Positions 14,966 through 22,724 of a stretch of DNA of 33,177 bases are shown piece by piece (the first letter of the stretch is position 1; each line of letters starts with the position of its first letter). Both the position numbers and the translations under genes were made by a program. Below the pieces are notes generated by a model. It ran no database searches and was not told the origin of the DNA. It was given only the letters and a program-made list of their open reading frames with translations. Origin of the DNA: a virus; IMG/VR virus record IMGVR_UViG_3300030430_003147, positions 1 through 33,177 of that record; one strand, 5' to 3'.

Positions 14966-17239
14966 TTAAGTATTTCTAACGATTATATTTATCAATTCCA
15001 TTTGACTTTCTCCCGTTTGTAAATTTGTTGTAACTTTATTTATATTATATTCCTCGCCTTTGTAAACTATTCTATCAGATAACGTTAATTTTAAATAAAT
15101 TTTTAAAGGTAAATAAGCTTTTATTTTAATTAATCTTCTACGCTTATTAAATATATCTGTTATATAAGTTTCATATTCCTCAATAAATAATGAGTTTGGA
15201 AATGTACTTTCCCTTGTCCATTCGCTAATTTCAGATCCAAAATGAATTGTTGTAACCGGATCTGTTGTAGATTGTTCTAATGCATAATGATTAGAAGCCG
15301 TAATATAACGCCTTAATGTTTGATGATTAGTTCCAATATCGGGGTTGTCAATATCTACTACATTCACTACTGATAACCTTTCTGAAGTTAATGCCCCACT
15401 ATCAACTCTAATCGGATAAAATAATAACGCTGCTCCTTGATAAGCGTTTTGGCTTTCGTTTACATTGTAGCCATACATTATTTTAGTTCTTGGATCTGCA
15501 CTAGTATCAAAAGCGTCATCTAATCTTTCAAACTGCATATGCCCAAAAGGCACTTCAACTTTATATAATCTACCCTCAATTTCTTTTAAGCTTGGTTCGG
15601 TATAATTAACTTCGCCCCAAGTTTTATTTGCTAACTGCCTATATCGTTCTGCAAGAAAGGTTTTTGTGTCTTTATATTTAAATAAAACTTTTTTGTAAGG
15701 TAATGCAACGTCAACGGCTTCTTTATTTAGATCCGTATATTCATCAATATCATAAGTATTATATGAAGCGTAATAATCATCAAAAGGTTTTACTGTAATA
15801 ATAGCATCGTTTTGATCAATAGTACCCGTGCTTTGTGAAGCCGGATCTACATAAGCTACAAGATTAAACATTTTAAATAGCCCCGTTAAAAGATCTATAA
15901 TTTTAAGTTCCGGTATTTGTTGTGTAGGAATAAATCTAAAAACAGATGAAGTAGCAAAATTAGTTGAACTTACGCTTGCAATAAACGTATCATCAATTCC
16001 AAACTCCTCATCTTCTGATTCTGTATCTCCCTCAAAGGTTACAGTGATTTGCCCACCTCCACCAGTAAAATTTATTACAGATGATGAAATAACTTTAATT
16101 TGATAATTAGATCCAAGTTGCCAAGTATCATCAAAATTTGATGGGTTTAAACTACTACTGCCACCCGTTCTAACCCAAGTTGTTGTTTGATCTCCCGTTA
16201 CAACTCCACTTAAAAAAACAGGCGTTTCGTCAAAATCTTTATATAAGCCATATCGGTAAGAATCAGTTTCATTTGTATTAGGTTTCATTCTAATTCTAAC
16301 TTCATTAATTTGAAAATCTTCATTGATGCTTCCGAATGGTCCAAGTGGGAAAGGTGGTATTGCAAAAAGAGTATCTGTAGCTAAAAAACCCATATCATAA
16401 GGCGTTTGATTAAAAGTTCCGAAGCCGTCTACAATACTTGTATTTTCTGTTGTGTTATTTAAGTTTTCTACGTGTCCCGATTTACGATGCATCCACATAA
16501 ATAAATTATGCATTTTTGTAATCGAAGTGTTGTTAAAAAAGTCGTTGCTAAATTTTAGATTTACTGGATAGCCATTTAATACTTTATATTTGTCTTCAAT
16601 CGCTTCAATGATTGTATTAACTCTAATTGCGAATTTTAATTGATTCCACCTTACGCCCCTTATCACGTTTGGATCATAATGACAATTACCAGTTTGTGCT
16701 TCTGTATCTGACGGGTTGCTATCAAAAAACAAACGTTGCGAATGAGTTATTAAAGGCGTGACAACATTTGTACTATCAGTAAAATTATTTGTCAATTTAC
16801 CTAAAATCGTTCCTGGTCCATAGAATAGTACATTATCATTTAGTTTTGGTAATGCACTTAATTTGTCTTCCCCTAATATATCTTTTAATTCAACTGCTGA
16901 TCCAAAGAAAGTTACTTTGTATGCATACGGCTTTCGGTTTCTTAATTCTACCCCGTTTAATTGTAGCTTACCATTTTTAAAAGGTTGTGAATTTAATTCT
17001 AAATTTGCATTTACTTTTTGTCTAGCATCAAAGCCCCCGACCACATTAAAATTATAGTAGTGTTTAAAGATCTTATTATTAATTCTATCTGCCGGAAGTG
17101 TAAAAGTTTTTGTAAACTCCGTAAAAATTTTAGCAATATCTTTTACGTCCTTTAGAGTTTGTGTAATTGATACTGTTTCATCTTTGAAAAGATTAACTTT
17201 TTCGCCCTCAATAAATAGCTCTAAATCTAATTTTGCCAT
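14966..17239 (-). CDS. Large tail/baseplate protein
   Basis: 757-aa protein. The N-terminus (LDLELFIEGEKVNLFKDE, then SITQTLKDVKDIAKIFTEFT and KTFTLPADRINNKIFKHYYN) is a strongly recognisable start shared, to my recollection, by tail proteins of flavobacterial siphophages. A beta-rich body follows, with YAYKVTFFGSAVELKDILG at about 107-125, and a C-terminal IYLKLTLSDRIVYKGEEYNI / TGESQMELINI pattern typical of distal-tail/baseplate hub domains. It lies immediately upstream of the tape measure and overlaps the 382-aa gene's stop by 1 nt. I infer a distal tail or baseplate component; enzymatic motifs are absent. Confidence 0.65.
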   Translation of the reverse strand: MAKLDLELFIEGEKVNLFKDETVSITQTLKDVKDIAKIFTEFTKTFTLPADRINNKIFKHYYNFNVVGGFDARQKVNANLELNSQPFKNGKLQLNGVELRNRKPYAYKVTFFGSAVELKDILGEDKLSALPKLNDNVLFYGPGTILGKLTNNFTDSTNVVTPLITHSQRLFFDSNPSDTEAQTGNCHYDPNVIRGVRWNQLKFAIRVNTIIEAIEDKYKVLNGYPVNLKFSNDFFNNTSITKMHNLFMWMHRKSGHVENLNNTTENTSIVDGFGTFNQTPYDMGFLATDTLFAIPPFPLGPFGSINEDFQINEVRIRMKPNTNETDSYRYGLYKDFDETPVFLSGVVTGDQTTTWVRTGGSSSLNPSNFDDTWQLGSNYQIKVISSSVINFTGGGGQITVTFEGDTESEDEEFGIDDTFIASVSSTNFATSSVFRFIPTQQIPELKIIDLLTGLFKMFNLVAYVDPASQSTGTIDQNDAIITVKPFDDYYASYNTYDIDEYTDLNKEAVDVALPYKKVLFKYKDTKTFLAERYRQLANKTWGEVNYTEPSLKEIEGRLYKVEVPFGHMQFERLDDAFDTSADPRTKIMYGYNVNESQNAYQGAALLFYPIRVDSGALTSERLSVVNVVDIDNPDIGTNHQTLRRYITASNHYALEQSTTDPVTTIHFGSEISEWTRESTFPNSLFIEEYETYITDIFNKRRRLIKIKAYLPLKIYLKLTLSDRIVYKGEEYNINKVTTNLQTGESQMELINIIVRNT

Positions 17240-18387
17240 TATCTAACATTTTGTATTCTGTCAAATGCATAATCGAAATCTAAAGTATATTGTATATTCG
17301 CCTTATCATTAACACCAATTTTTCTTTCTTGACTAGCCGTCTTGACAACTACCGGTAAAACTTTTAAAGCTTCATCTTCCAACCAAATTTGTTCTGCCAT
17401 TAATAGTTGCTCTATAGGCTCATTTAAACACTCATTTAGAAGCGTTGTATTTAATTTAATACTATCGTTCCCTAAAACGTCAAAACGCTTTATATTGTGC
17501 TTATATTGATTGTAAGACATAGTTGTCTCGCTAAAAGTGTTTGCTTTGTAAGTACTGCTTTTAGTTTTTAAAGCCGTTGTTGATTTATTCGGGAACCAAA
17601 AAGATTGTAAAGCCCCAAACTTATTGTAAAATATAGCCCTATAATTCTCATATTTTGGTAAACAAATCTCCTCTAAAGTTAATGTAACTGATTGAGCAGT
17701 CCCCGTTGTAGAGGATATTGTAATTGTATCTCCCGTTTGAGCATTATCTGTAGTGATATTTAGATATTGTATTTTGTCTGCACTATCATTACTATCTGTT
17801 ATTGATTGTGTCGTGCTTGTATCGTTCCAATTAGAATCTTCAACGTTCCAAAACTCGTCAACGAACTCCCACATACCTGAAGTTGAATCTGTTGTAGCCG
17901 TTGGATTGGTTTCGCTAAATACCGGTATTTTAATATCTCGCCCCCTTACGAAAGGTATACAAGTATTTGATTGTAATACCATTGGCGTAAAACTAGCAAC
18001 GCTTGGAAGTATTGATTGCCTTGGGTTTGCTCCCTCGTCAAAATCTCCGTAGCCGTCAATAGCTAAATAATCAGATGATATAACATCTCCTAATTGAGAT
18101 CCAGTTGCGTCTTTTAATATCGCATCTACTTCTACCCAAACTGCGTCAACTGCATTAGTAAAATACTCGGTTTCTAAATAATCTCTAATTAAACTTGATA
18201 TATCAAATACAACGAATTGAGTAGAAGCAGTCCTTGTATATTTGGTTAGTGTATAAGTTGGCGTTGATGGTTTTGCAGTTGTGAAAACACCCGAGTAAAT
18301 AAATATACTTATATTGGCAAATCTAACGTTACTTTCCTCGTCAAACTTAATAAAATAAGGGCTTCTTGCATTTATTATTGTACTCAT
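17239..18387 (-). CDS. Tail/baseplate structural protein
   Basis: 382-aa beta-rich protein. The N-terminal half has repeated short strands (FIYSGVFTTAKPSTPTYTLT, QFVVFDISSLIRDYLE), the middle is Ser/Thr/Asp-rich (about 165-245), and the C-terminus has IFYNKFGALQSFWFPNK and NIQYTLDFDYAFDRIQNVR. It shares 1 nt with the 757-aa baseplate gene's start and its own start overlaps the previous gene by 4 nt, so these proteins are made together, likely as adjacent layers of the tail tip. FNIS-type and LIRDYLE signatures look like conserved tail-fibre-attachment folds, but I cannot name the family. Confidence 0.6.
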   Translation of the reverse strand: MSTIINARSPYFIKFDEESNVRFANISIFIYSGVFTTAKPSTPTYTLTKYTRTASTQFVVFDISSLIRDYLETEYFTNAVDAVWVEVDAILKDATGSQLGDVISSDYLAIDGYGDFDEGANPRQSILPSVASFTPMVLQSNTCIPFVRGRDIKIPVFSETNPTATTDSTSGMWEFVDEFWNVEDSNWNDTSTTQSITDSNDSADKIQYLNITTDNAQTGDTITISSTTGTAQSVTLTLEEICLPKYENYRAIFYNKFGALQSFWFPNKSTTALKTKSSTYKANTFSETTMSYNQYKHNIKRFDVLGNDSIKLNTTLLNECLNEPIEQLLMAEQIWLEDEALKVLPVVVKTASQERKIGVNDKANIQYTLDFDYAFDRIQNVR

Positions 18388-18944
18388 TTCTTAATTTTTT
18401 TATTTGCTATTTTATTTTCTTTCTCCGTTTCTTTTGCAATTTTTTTAATTTGAGTTGCTATATCTTTTCCTACTGCTAATGCTAATTTTGGCATTATATA
18501 TTTGTATGATAAATCTAAAGTCCTAGTAAAAAATAATCTAGCTTCTATTCCTTTATCTCTAATAGATCTTGCAATTACAAAACCAATTGATGCATAATTA
18601 CCTTTTGCAAAAGTTCCGTCCTCGTTTCTAAATCTTATATTACGTTTTTTTGCCCATTCAGCAATTGTCTCGGGTGGTGGCATAGAATTTTTAAATCTAT
18701 ATGGGGAAAGAGCCGTTCCGATTGGCGAAGCTATTTTACCCCTTACTCCTTTATCAAGGAACTTACCATAATCAAGCATTTTAAATAAGATCTTTGGGCT
18801 TTGATCTTTTATATAATCGCCCTTAATACTATTATATAGATCTCTTGAAACGTTGCTTTTACCTTTTGTTAATCTTGTCCTAGATTGTTGTTGTAGATAT
18901 TTAGCCCACAATTTAGCTGCTTTATTTACCTCTACGAATTGCAT
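18384..18944 (-). CDS. Neck/tail-completion protein, HK97 gp10-like
   Basis: 186-aa protein with the layout of HK97 gp10-type tail completion proteins: an N-terminal helix (NKAAKLWAKYLQQQ), a basic strand region (LYNSIKG), then LFKMLDYGKFLDKGVRGKIASP (about 54-75; YG-FLDKGV is the diagnostic turn), a variable loop, and RLFFTRTLDLSYKYIM with a long Lys-rich C-terminal helix. These proteins cap the tail or join it to the head. The gene overlaps the tail-terminator-like gene by 13 nt and the 382-aa gene by 4 nt, as is usual in neck modules. Confidence 0.68.
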   Translation of the reverse strand: MQFVEVNKAAKLWAKYLQQQSRTRLTKGKSNVSRDLYNSIKGDYIKDQSPKILFKMLDYGKFLDKGVRGKIASPIGTALSPYRFKNSMPPPETIAEWAKKRNIRFRNEDGTFAKGNYASIGFVIARSIRDKGIEARLFFTRTLDLSYKYIMPKLALAVGKDIATQIKKIAKETEKENKIANKKIKK

Positions 18945-19429
18945 CTGTCAATGTTGTTTCTTACGATTATATTAAATTCAAAAGTCCAACCGGCTAGTGT
19001 ATTTTCAAATCTATCTCTAAAAGGTATAGCCGTAGCCGTTTCTTTATTCACGTAAAAGTTCCCGTCATATTTATCGCCTTTAAATAATTTATCAGTTAAG
19101 TGATTGCCGATATTTAAAGTTGTGTTATGAACATATAGTTCGGTACTACCTTGATATAAGCTAGGCTCTTTTTCATCGTCAAGATCATCGTGAACAACAT
19201 CCATTATTAATACGCTAATTTTGTAATTTATTGTTCCCCCCTCAAACGTTGCATTGCCAACGATTATATGAGCAAGGGGAAATATAGTTTGTTTATCTAA
19301 ATCAACGTCCCCTATATCTCCATTTGTAACAGTATTTATATTGGGGTTTGCTAATAGTATATCTCTAATCTTTTCAATTACCTTAAAATAGTTTTGAGCC
19401 CCCAAATTTTGATCTATACTTACACTCAT
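18932..19429 (-). CDS. Tail terminator-like protein
   Basis: 165-aa alpha/beta protein. It has an N-terminal helix (YFKVIEKIRDILLAN), central strands (IFPLAHIIVGNATFEGG, YKISVLIMDVVHDD), a helix around HNTTLNIGNHLTDKL, and a C-terminal strand (AGWTFEFNIIVRNNID). This order resembles tail terminator (gpU-like) proteins, which stop tail tube growth. Its neighbours are a gp10-like protein and the tail chaperone. The ATG at 19429 shares a base with the stop of the chaperone's frameshift extension (TAATG), which further supports that extension being translated. Confidence 0.55.
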   Translation of the reverse strand: MSVSIDQNLGAQNYFKVIEKIRDILLANPNINTVTNGDIGDVDLDKQTIFPLAHIIVGNATFEGGTINYKISVLIMDVVHDDLDDEKEPSLYQGSTELYVHNTTLNIGNHLTDKLFKGDKYDGNFYVNKETATAIPFRDRFENTLAGWTFEFNIIVRNNIDRCNS

Positions 19430-20183
19430 TATCTAAATTTCTTTTTTATGTTTTTATTTTCTTCTGCAATCTTTTCTTTTTCAAAAGCCAAATACGTCAA
19501 ACATTGATTCATTCCAAGCTTCGTTACTTCTTCAAATCTCCTAATATCTCCCTTTGAAATTGCGTAAAGTTGTTGATACCAACCCCACTTCTTACCAAAC
19601 CAGTCAATTGTTCCGGTATCTCCTCCTTGGGTAAATAACTCATCATAACGCTTGATAAGTCGATCCCTAAATGATAAAAAAAAACAATTGAACTTACTAC
19701 TGCGTCCATTGGCATATCCAATAAGGTTTCGTGTAGCAGATCTCCCTCATAAGCTTGTATTGTATATTTGTCTCCGACTTTCTTTTGGATCGGTCTATAT
19801 AATACTGCCATTGCTTTTTCAATTTCTTGTATCTTACCAATATAAGTATCTAAATCAATATACTCACCAAATGTCATTTCCTCTAAATTAGGAATGAAGC
19901 CAAATTCTCTTTCGCCTAATTTAAACGTTCTAACTAATTTAGGTTGTTGTTGTAATATATCAACTAAAGTTTCAATTACTCTTTGAAAATCAACAAGCGT
20001 CATTCCGGCTGCTTCCTCATAAGTTAAACCACAAAATATCTCTACCATTTTAAGCTGCAGAAATCTTTCGCTATTTGGATCTTCTGTATTTGCATTTAAA
20101 ATTTTATCATATTTTTTATACTCACGTAGCGTAATGTCTGATAAATCTTGTGGAATACTAATTTTTACTTTTATGGTTTTCAT
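19429..20183 (-). CDS. Tail assembly chaperone with -1 frameshift extension
   Basis: The unshifted product is 219 aa (20183-19524): REYKKYDKIL, FCGLTYEEAAGM, FQRVIETLVDIL, FGFIPNLEEMTFGEYIDLDTY and the C-terminal FYHLGIDLSSV, a gpG-like helical protein. In the -1 frame an ORF stays open past the stop and ends at 19429. If ribosomes slip on T9 at 19676-19684 after codon 169, they add 82 aa beginning LSFRDRLIKRYDEL, then DWFGKKWGWYQQLYA, KGDIRRFEEV, NQCLTYLAFEKEK and a Lys-rich end, giving about 251 aa. This parallels lambda gpG/gpGT, in which the extension recruits the tail tube or tape measure. The extension looks protein-like and conserved, and is coupled to the next gene's start. First gene of the tail unit. 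Confidence 0.78.
19676..19684 (-). other. Probable programmed -1 ribosomal frameshift site (T9)
   Basis: A run of nine T on the minus strand spans codons GTT TTT TTT T of the tail chaperone. Slippage back by one nt gives TTT TTA TCA, opening the reading frame of the 82-aa extension. It satisfies the X XXY YYZ rule (T TTT TTT). I did not find an obvious stimulatory stem by eye in the next 15 nt. Note that homopolymer runs are also prone to sequencing indels, so an assembly error is the competing explanation. Confidence 0.7.
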
Positions 20184-20187
20184 ACTT

Positions 20188-20216
20188 GTATAACGTTATG
20201 TTGAAAAAAATTTTAG
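20188..20216 (-). promoter_or_regulatory. Late-type promoter element, tail unit
   Basis: Minus-strand TAAAAT box (from 20215) and ACGTTATAC about 19 nt later, with the ATG four nt after. The -10-like core is the palindrome ATAACGTTAT. The -35-like box is one base off the CAAAAT of the other four copies. It lies just downstream of the terminator at 20226-20257, so tail transcription must start afresh here. Confidence 0.58.
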
Positions 20217-20225
20217 AATAAATAT

Positions 20226-20257
20226 AAAAAAAAAGGGGCTAGATAACTAAACCCCCT
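20226..20257 (-). terminator. Intrinsic terminator closing the small-gene cluster
   Basis: On the minus strand AGGGG and CCCCT pair, with a possible inner TAG/CTA stem around TTAT, followed by a run of nine T (20234-20226). It separates the accessory small-gene run from the tail unit. Confidence 0.82.
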
Positions 20258-20285
20258 AAAAAAACTGCTTCTGTAATTTTGCCGT

Positions 20286-20333
20286 TTAGGACTCGGTATA
20301 TGTTGATCCTAATGGTCTATGAATCTCTCGCAT
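20286..20333 (-). CDS. Possible 15-aa micro-ORF
   Basis: ATG at 20333 giving MREIHRPLGSTYTES, then a stop, in the 84-nt gap between the 77-aa gene and the terminator. A tiny peptide just before a terminator could be a regulatory leader or simply chance. There is no start signal beyond the A-rich sequence upstream. Low confidence. Confidence 0.22.
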   Translation of the reverse strand: MREIHRPLGSTYTES

Positions 20334-20341
20334 AGGTTTTT

Positions 20342-20575
20342 TTAATATATCTCTTTTTCATATTTGCTATACTCTTTCCAACCCTCGATATTTATTTGAT
20401 AAAATATACCATTCATACATACTGGCACATCATTGTCAAGTTGCATTACTTCTACTCCTTTTCCTTTATTTATCGGTACTGTAATTCGCCTAGCAAGTAA
20501 TTGTAAAAAATATATGTGTTGTTCCGGTGTAGTACTATTGTGAAAATCTACTACTTTTTCAAAAGCTTTTTCCAT
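20342..20575 (-). CDS. Small unknown protein
   Basis: 77-aa soluble protein with an N-terminal amphipathic helix (EKAFEKVVDFHN), PEQHIYFLQLLARRITVP, then beta-like VCMNGIFYQINIEGW and an acidic/aromatic end. No known motif. The ATG shares a base with the stop of the 49-aa gene (TAATG). It is the last sizeable gene of the accessory small-gene cluster before its terminator. Confidence 0.62.
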   Translation of the reverse strand: MEKAFEKVVDFHNSTTPEQHIYFLQLLARRITVPINKGKGVEVMQLDNDVPVCMNGIFYQINIEGWKEYSKYEKEIY

Positions 20576-20724
20576 TATCTTATATTATATATTATTGTTC
20601 TTGCTTCTTGCTCTTTGTTTTCCCAATATCTCCATTTTTTAATATCGGCTTCCTCAATTGCTATTTTTTTGTTTATCTCGCATAATCTAATTTCTGCTTT
20701 TAGATCGTCTAATTGTGTTCTCAT
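20575..20724 (-). CDS. Small helical protein
   Basis: 49-aa ORF with an ATG at 20724. Almost entirely a charged helix (LDDLKAEIRLCEINKKIAIEEADI, with Trp at 31 and 34). Coiled-coil-like heptads are visible. It lies 11 nt after the 80-aa gene and is joined to the 77-aa gene by TAATG. No function recognised. Confidence 0.58.
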   Translation of the reverse strand: MRTQLDDLKAEIRLCEINKKIAIEEADIKKWRYWENKEQEARTIIYNIR

Positions 20725-20735
20725 AATTTTAGTTT

Positions 20736-20978
20736 TTAAATAAATTCTTTGTATTTGTTTAGATCCATTCGGAACTTATATTCCTCTTTTGTTACTACTT
20801 CGCAACCCCATTCGCTTGCAACATAATTTATATGTTTGCTAGTTGTCGGGCTTGTTTTTCTGCCACCAACGTTCCAAGGCACTTTAACTAAATAAGCGTC
20901 TTTCTTTTCGGCTACAAGTGTATCATATGAATAAACCTTGTCCCCCTCTACTCGTAAGTTTTGTTTATATCTTTTCAT
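20736..20978 (-). CDS. Small conserved phage protein with KTSPTTSKHIN motif
   Basis: 80-aa protein, basic and beta-rich: RVEGDKVYSYDTLVAE, then YLVKVPWNVGGRKTSPTTSKHINYVA and a C-terminal helix. I recall the YSYDTLVA + TSPTTSKHINYVA arrangement from small proteins in phages and plasmids of diverse hosts, none characterised. The TSKH segment looks like a possible nucleic-acid contact. It follows the 52-aa ORF by one nt. Confidence 0.65.
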   Translation of the reverse strand: MKRYKQNLRVEGDKVYSYDTLVAEKKDAYLVKVPWNVGGRKTSPTTSKHINYVASEWGCEVVTKEEYKFRMDLNKYKEFI

Positions 20979-20979
20979 C

Positions 20980-21138
20980 TTATTTAGATTTTAAGGTTAT
21001 TAGTAGAGATACAACCGGCAAAGCATTCATTTCCGGTACAGTCTTATTTTCTTTGTGAAGTAAATAATCTTGGTATTTTTTTAAAGCGTCAAGATCCCAA
21101 TTCATAAAGAGATCCGTAAGTAAAGTTGTGTTTCTCAT
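20980..21138 (-). CDS. Small helical protein
   Basis: 52-aa ORF with an ATG at 21138. Sequence: MRNTTLLTDLFMNWDLD, then KKYQDYLLHKENKTVPEMN and a short hydrophobic tail (VVSLLITLKSK). No motif recognised. It lies 12 nt after the previous gene and 1 nt before the next, with coding-like codon use (A/T-ending codons, no stops). Confidence 0.55.
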   Translation of the reverse strand: MRNTTLLTDLFMNWDLDALKKYQDYLLHKENKTVPEMNALPVVSLLITLKSK

Positions 21139-21150
21139 TGTTTATTGTTT

Positions 21151-21411
21151 TTAAAAGTTATCTATACAAGCGTTGCCAAGTTCTTTTTGAGTGCAAGGCG
21201 ATATGCCGAATGCACAACCAAATTTTTCTCCGGCTATTGTTTTTGCTTGATCTTGTGATCCGTCTATCCAAAATAATTGGTTGCCGTCCCAGTCAGTTAA
21301 AGGCATCCAAACTTTTTCGAAGCCATTGTGTAAAAATGTTATCCAAACTTTTTCCGGTACTATTATTCCCTTTTCAGTTTTTCTTGTTGTTACTTTAAGT
21401 GTTGATTTCAT
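21151..21411 (-). CDS. Small unknown protein of first accessory unit
   Basis: 86-aa protein from the ATG at 21411. An upstream ATG at 21432 would lie within the leader that aligns with the leader of the 22606 gene, so I prefer 21411. Predicted beta-rich (KVTTRKTEKGIIVPEKVWITFL, FEKVWMPLTDWDGNQLFWI), then a Cys-containing C-terminus (FGCAFGISPCTQKELGNAC). No family recognised. It is the first gene downstream of the early dyad at 21457-21480. Confidence 0.62.
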   Translation of the reverse strand: MKSTLKVTTRKTEKGIIVPEKVWITFLHNGFEKVWMPLTDWDGNQLFWIDGSQDQAKTIAGEKFGCAFGISPCTQKELGNACIDNF

Positions 21412-21456
21412 TGTTTTATCGTTTATTATCATACTGCTAATTTACAACTATATTTT

Positions 21457-21480
21457 AGTTATACAAAATTTTTGATAACT
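21457..21480 (-). promoter_or_regulatory. Early dyad motif, copy 2
   Basis: Minus strand AGTTAT-CAAAAATTTTGT-ATAACT: perfect 6-bp inverted arms with a 12-nt spacer. The downstream TATAGTT and TAAATTAG are also shared with the copy at 22653. It lies 45 nt upstream of the preferred ATG at 21411 and 5 nt after the stop of the 64-aa gene. DnaA-box-like half sites (TTATCAAAA; TTATACAAA on the other strand). Confidence 0.62.
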
Positions 21481-21485
21481 TTTTT

Positions 21486-21680
21486 TTAAATAATTTCAAA
21501 TTTTTTTGCTCCTCTCGGGGCAAGTTGTTCTGCTTTTAATATAGCTTGACGGGGGCTAATAGCTTTTACCTTTACTCTATCGTAGTCATAGCCCATATCT
21601 ACGTCCCCGATAAAGTTAAGATACCAAAATTCAACTTCATATGTTTTGGATCTTTTTGCCTTTTCTTTTACTATTTTCAT
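21486..21680 (-). CDS. Small unknown protein
   Basis: 64-aa basic protein: a Lys/Arg-rich N-terminus, a beta hairpin (YEVEFWYLNFIGDVDMGYDYDR), then VKVKAISPRQAILKAEQLAPRGAKKFEII, which reads as strand-helix-strand. No function is assigned. Overlaps the preceding gene by 4 nt (ATGA). It is the last gene before the early dyad at 21457. Confidence 0.62.
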   Translation of the reverse strand: MKIVKEKAKRSKTYEVEFWYLNFIGDVDMGYDYDRVKVKAISPRQAILKAEQLAPRGAKKFEII

Positions 21681-21895
21681 TTGCTAAATAATTTAGGTGA
21701 ATTTTTAATTTTCGTTTCGGCAAACTTCATTACATCTTTTTCAGTTTTAAATTCTTGTGAGTGAATTTCTTGTGCCTTTCTTCCGTAATCGCTGAACCAA
21801 TATAGTACATAGATCTTACGTCTTTCATTAAAAAATAATTTTGGTTTCCAAAAATAATCTTTGTTTTCAGCTTTTTCTAAATAATTAGTTTTCAT
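21677..21895 (-). CDS. Small unknown protein
   Basis: 72-aa protein, basic and aromatic-rich: EKAENKDYFWKPKLFFNERRKIYVLYWFSDYGRK, then a helical C-terminus (EKDVMKFAETKIKNS). Overlaps its neighbours by 4 nt on both sides. It might be a small nucleic-acid-binding or host-takeover protein, but nothing demonstrates that. Confidence 0.6.
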   Translation of the reverse strand: MKTNYLEKAENKDYFWKPKLFFNERRKIYVLYWFSDYGRKAQEIHSQEFKTEKDVMKFAETKIKNSPKLFSK

Positions 21896-22098
21896 ATTTC
21901 TCTTATTAGTTTTTCAATTTGTTTAAATTCGTCAAGCTCTTTTCTACATTGATCTATTTCACTTTCTACGATCAATAATAATTTGGGACTAGCATCAGCC
22001 CACATTTGCTCGTTTTTAACTCTTTGTAGCCGGTTTATACAATTAAGCAGTATAAGTTGGTTGTCAAGATTTTTGTGAAGTTTAGTTTGTTTTTTCAT
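21892..22098 (-). CDS. Small coiled-coil protein
   Basis: 68-aa, mostly helical: KNLDNQLILLNCINRLQRVK, then LLLIVESEIDQCRKELDEFKQIEKLI with heptad spacing of hydrophobics. No known motif. Joined to both neighbours by 4-nt overlaps. Confidence 0.6.
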   Translation of the reverse strand: MKKQTKLHKNLDNQLILLNCINRLQRVKNEQMWADASPKLLLIVESEIDQCRKELDEFKQIEKLIREI

Positions 22099-22244
22099 TC
22101 GTATTTACTTTTAAATTTATTAGCTAATTTATTAATTGCTTCTTTATCCTCGCTATCAAGACTTTCTGAATTTTGATAGGCGTAGTATTTTAATATATGT
22201 TGTACTGATATACAATCGCTTTCTGTTAATTTTACTTTTCTCAT
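22095..22244 (-). CDS. Small helical protein
   Basis: 49-aa ORF with an ATG at 22244, two nt past the stop of the 119-aa gene, and a stop overlapping the next ATG. MRKVKLTESDCISVQHILKYYAYQ, then SLDSEDKEAINKLANKF: two helices, acidic then basic. No recognised function. The overlaps support translation. Confidence 0.58.
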   Translation of the reverse strand: MRKVKLTESDCISVQHILKYYAYQNSESLDSEDKEAINKLANKFKSKYE

Positions 22245-22246
22245 TT

Positions 22247-22606
22247 TTAATATCCTTTTAATTCTACTATGTATCTTGAATAGCCGTAGCCCTCGTTGTT
22301 TACTAAAAAGGTTTGATTACCTCTTTTGACAACATATATGTATTTGTTGTCCTCGCTATCTAATTCTCTTGGGAATATATAATCAAATGCACTAGTGTGA
22401 ATACTAACTTCTAAATTAGGAGCATTGTATACTGCTTGTATTTGATCGTAAGTAAGATCCGTAACGTTAACGATAGTTCTGCAATCGTCAAAATCAGTTT
22501 TTCTCTCAAACGGAATAGTAAAATATCCGTCTTTGTTTAAAGAAGCTATTTGCTCATAGTTTCTTTCTCTATTTACTTTTTGGGGGTTTAAATAATTTGT
22601 TTCCAT
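22247..22606 (-). CDS. Unknown early/accessory protein
   Basis: 119-aa protein, first gene of the small-gene cluster behind the early dyad at 22653-22676. The N-terminus is basic; strand-like segments (GYFTIPFERKTD, TIVNVTDLTYDQIQAVYNAPNLEVSIHT) and a final beta hairpin (YIYVVKRGNQTFLVNNEGYGYSRYIVEL) suggest a compact alpha/beta fold. No catalytic motif. First in line from its own promoter, it could be a host-takeover or anti-defence protein; this is speculation from position. Confidence 0.6.
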   Translation of the reverse strand: METNYLNPQKVNRERNYEQIASLNKDGYFTIPFERKTDFDDCRTIVNVTDLTYDQIQAVYNAPNLEVSIHTSAFDYIFPRELDSEDNKYIYVVKRGNQTFLVNNEGYGYSRYIVELKGY

Positions 22607-22652
22607 TTTTTTATTGTTTAAATTTCTGATACTAATTTAGAACTATATAATA

Positions 22653-22676
22653 AGTTATACAACTTTTTTGATAACT
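22653..22676 (-). promoter_or_regulatory. Early dyad motif, copy 3
   Basis: Minus strand AGTTAT-CAAAAAAGTTGT-ATAACT, perfect 6-bp arms. It is followed by TATAGTTCTAAATTAG, nearly repeated at 21457. It lies 46 nt upstream of the ATG at 22606, in the 118-nt gap after the terminase. It is the clearest example of the family. Confidence 0.65.
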
Positions 22677-22724
22677 TTTTTTGTTTTTTTTTGCTCTACA
22701 GATTAAAAAAATTTAAAAAAAATT

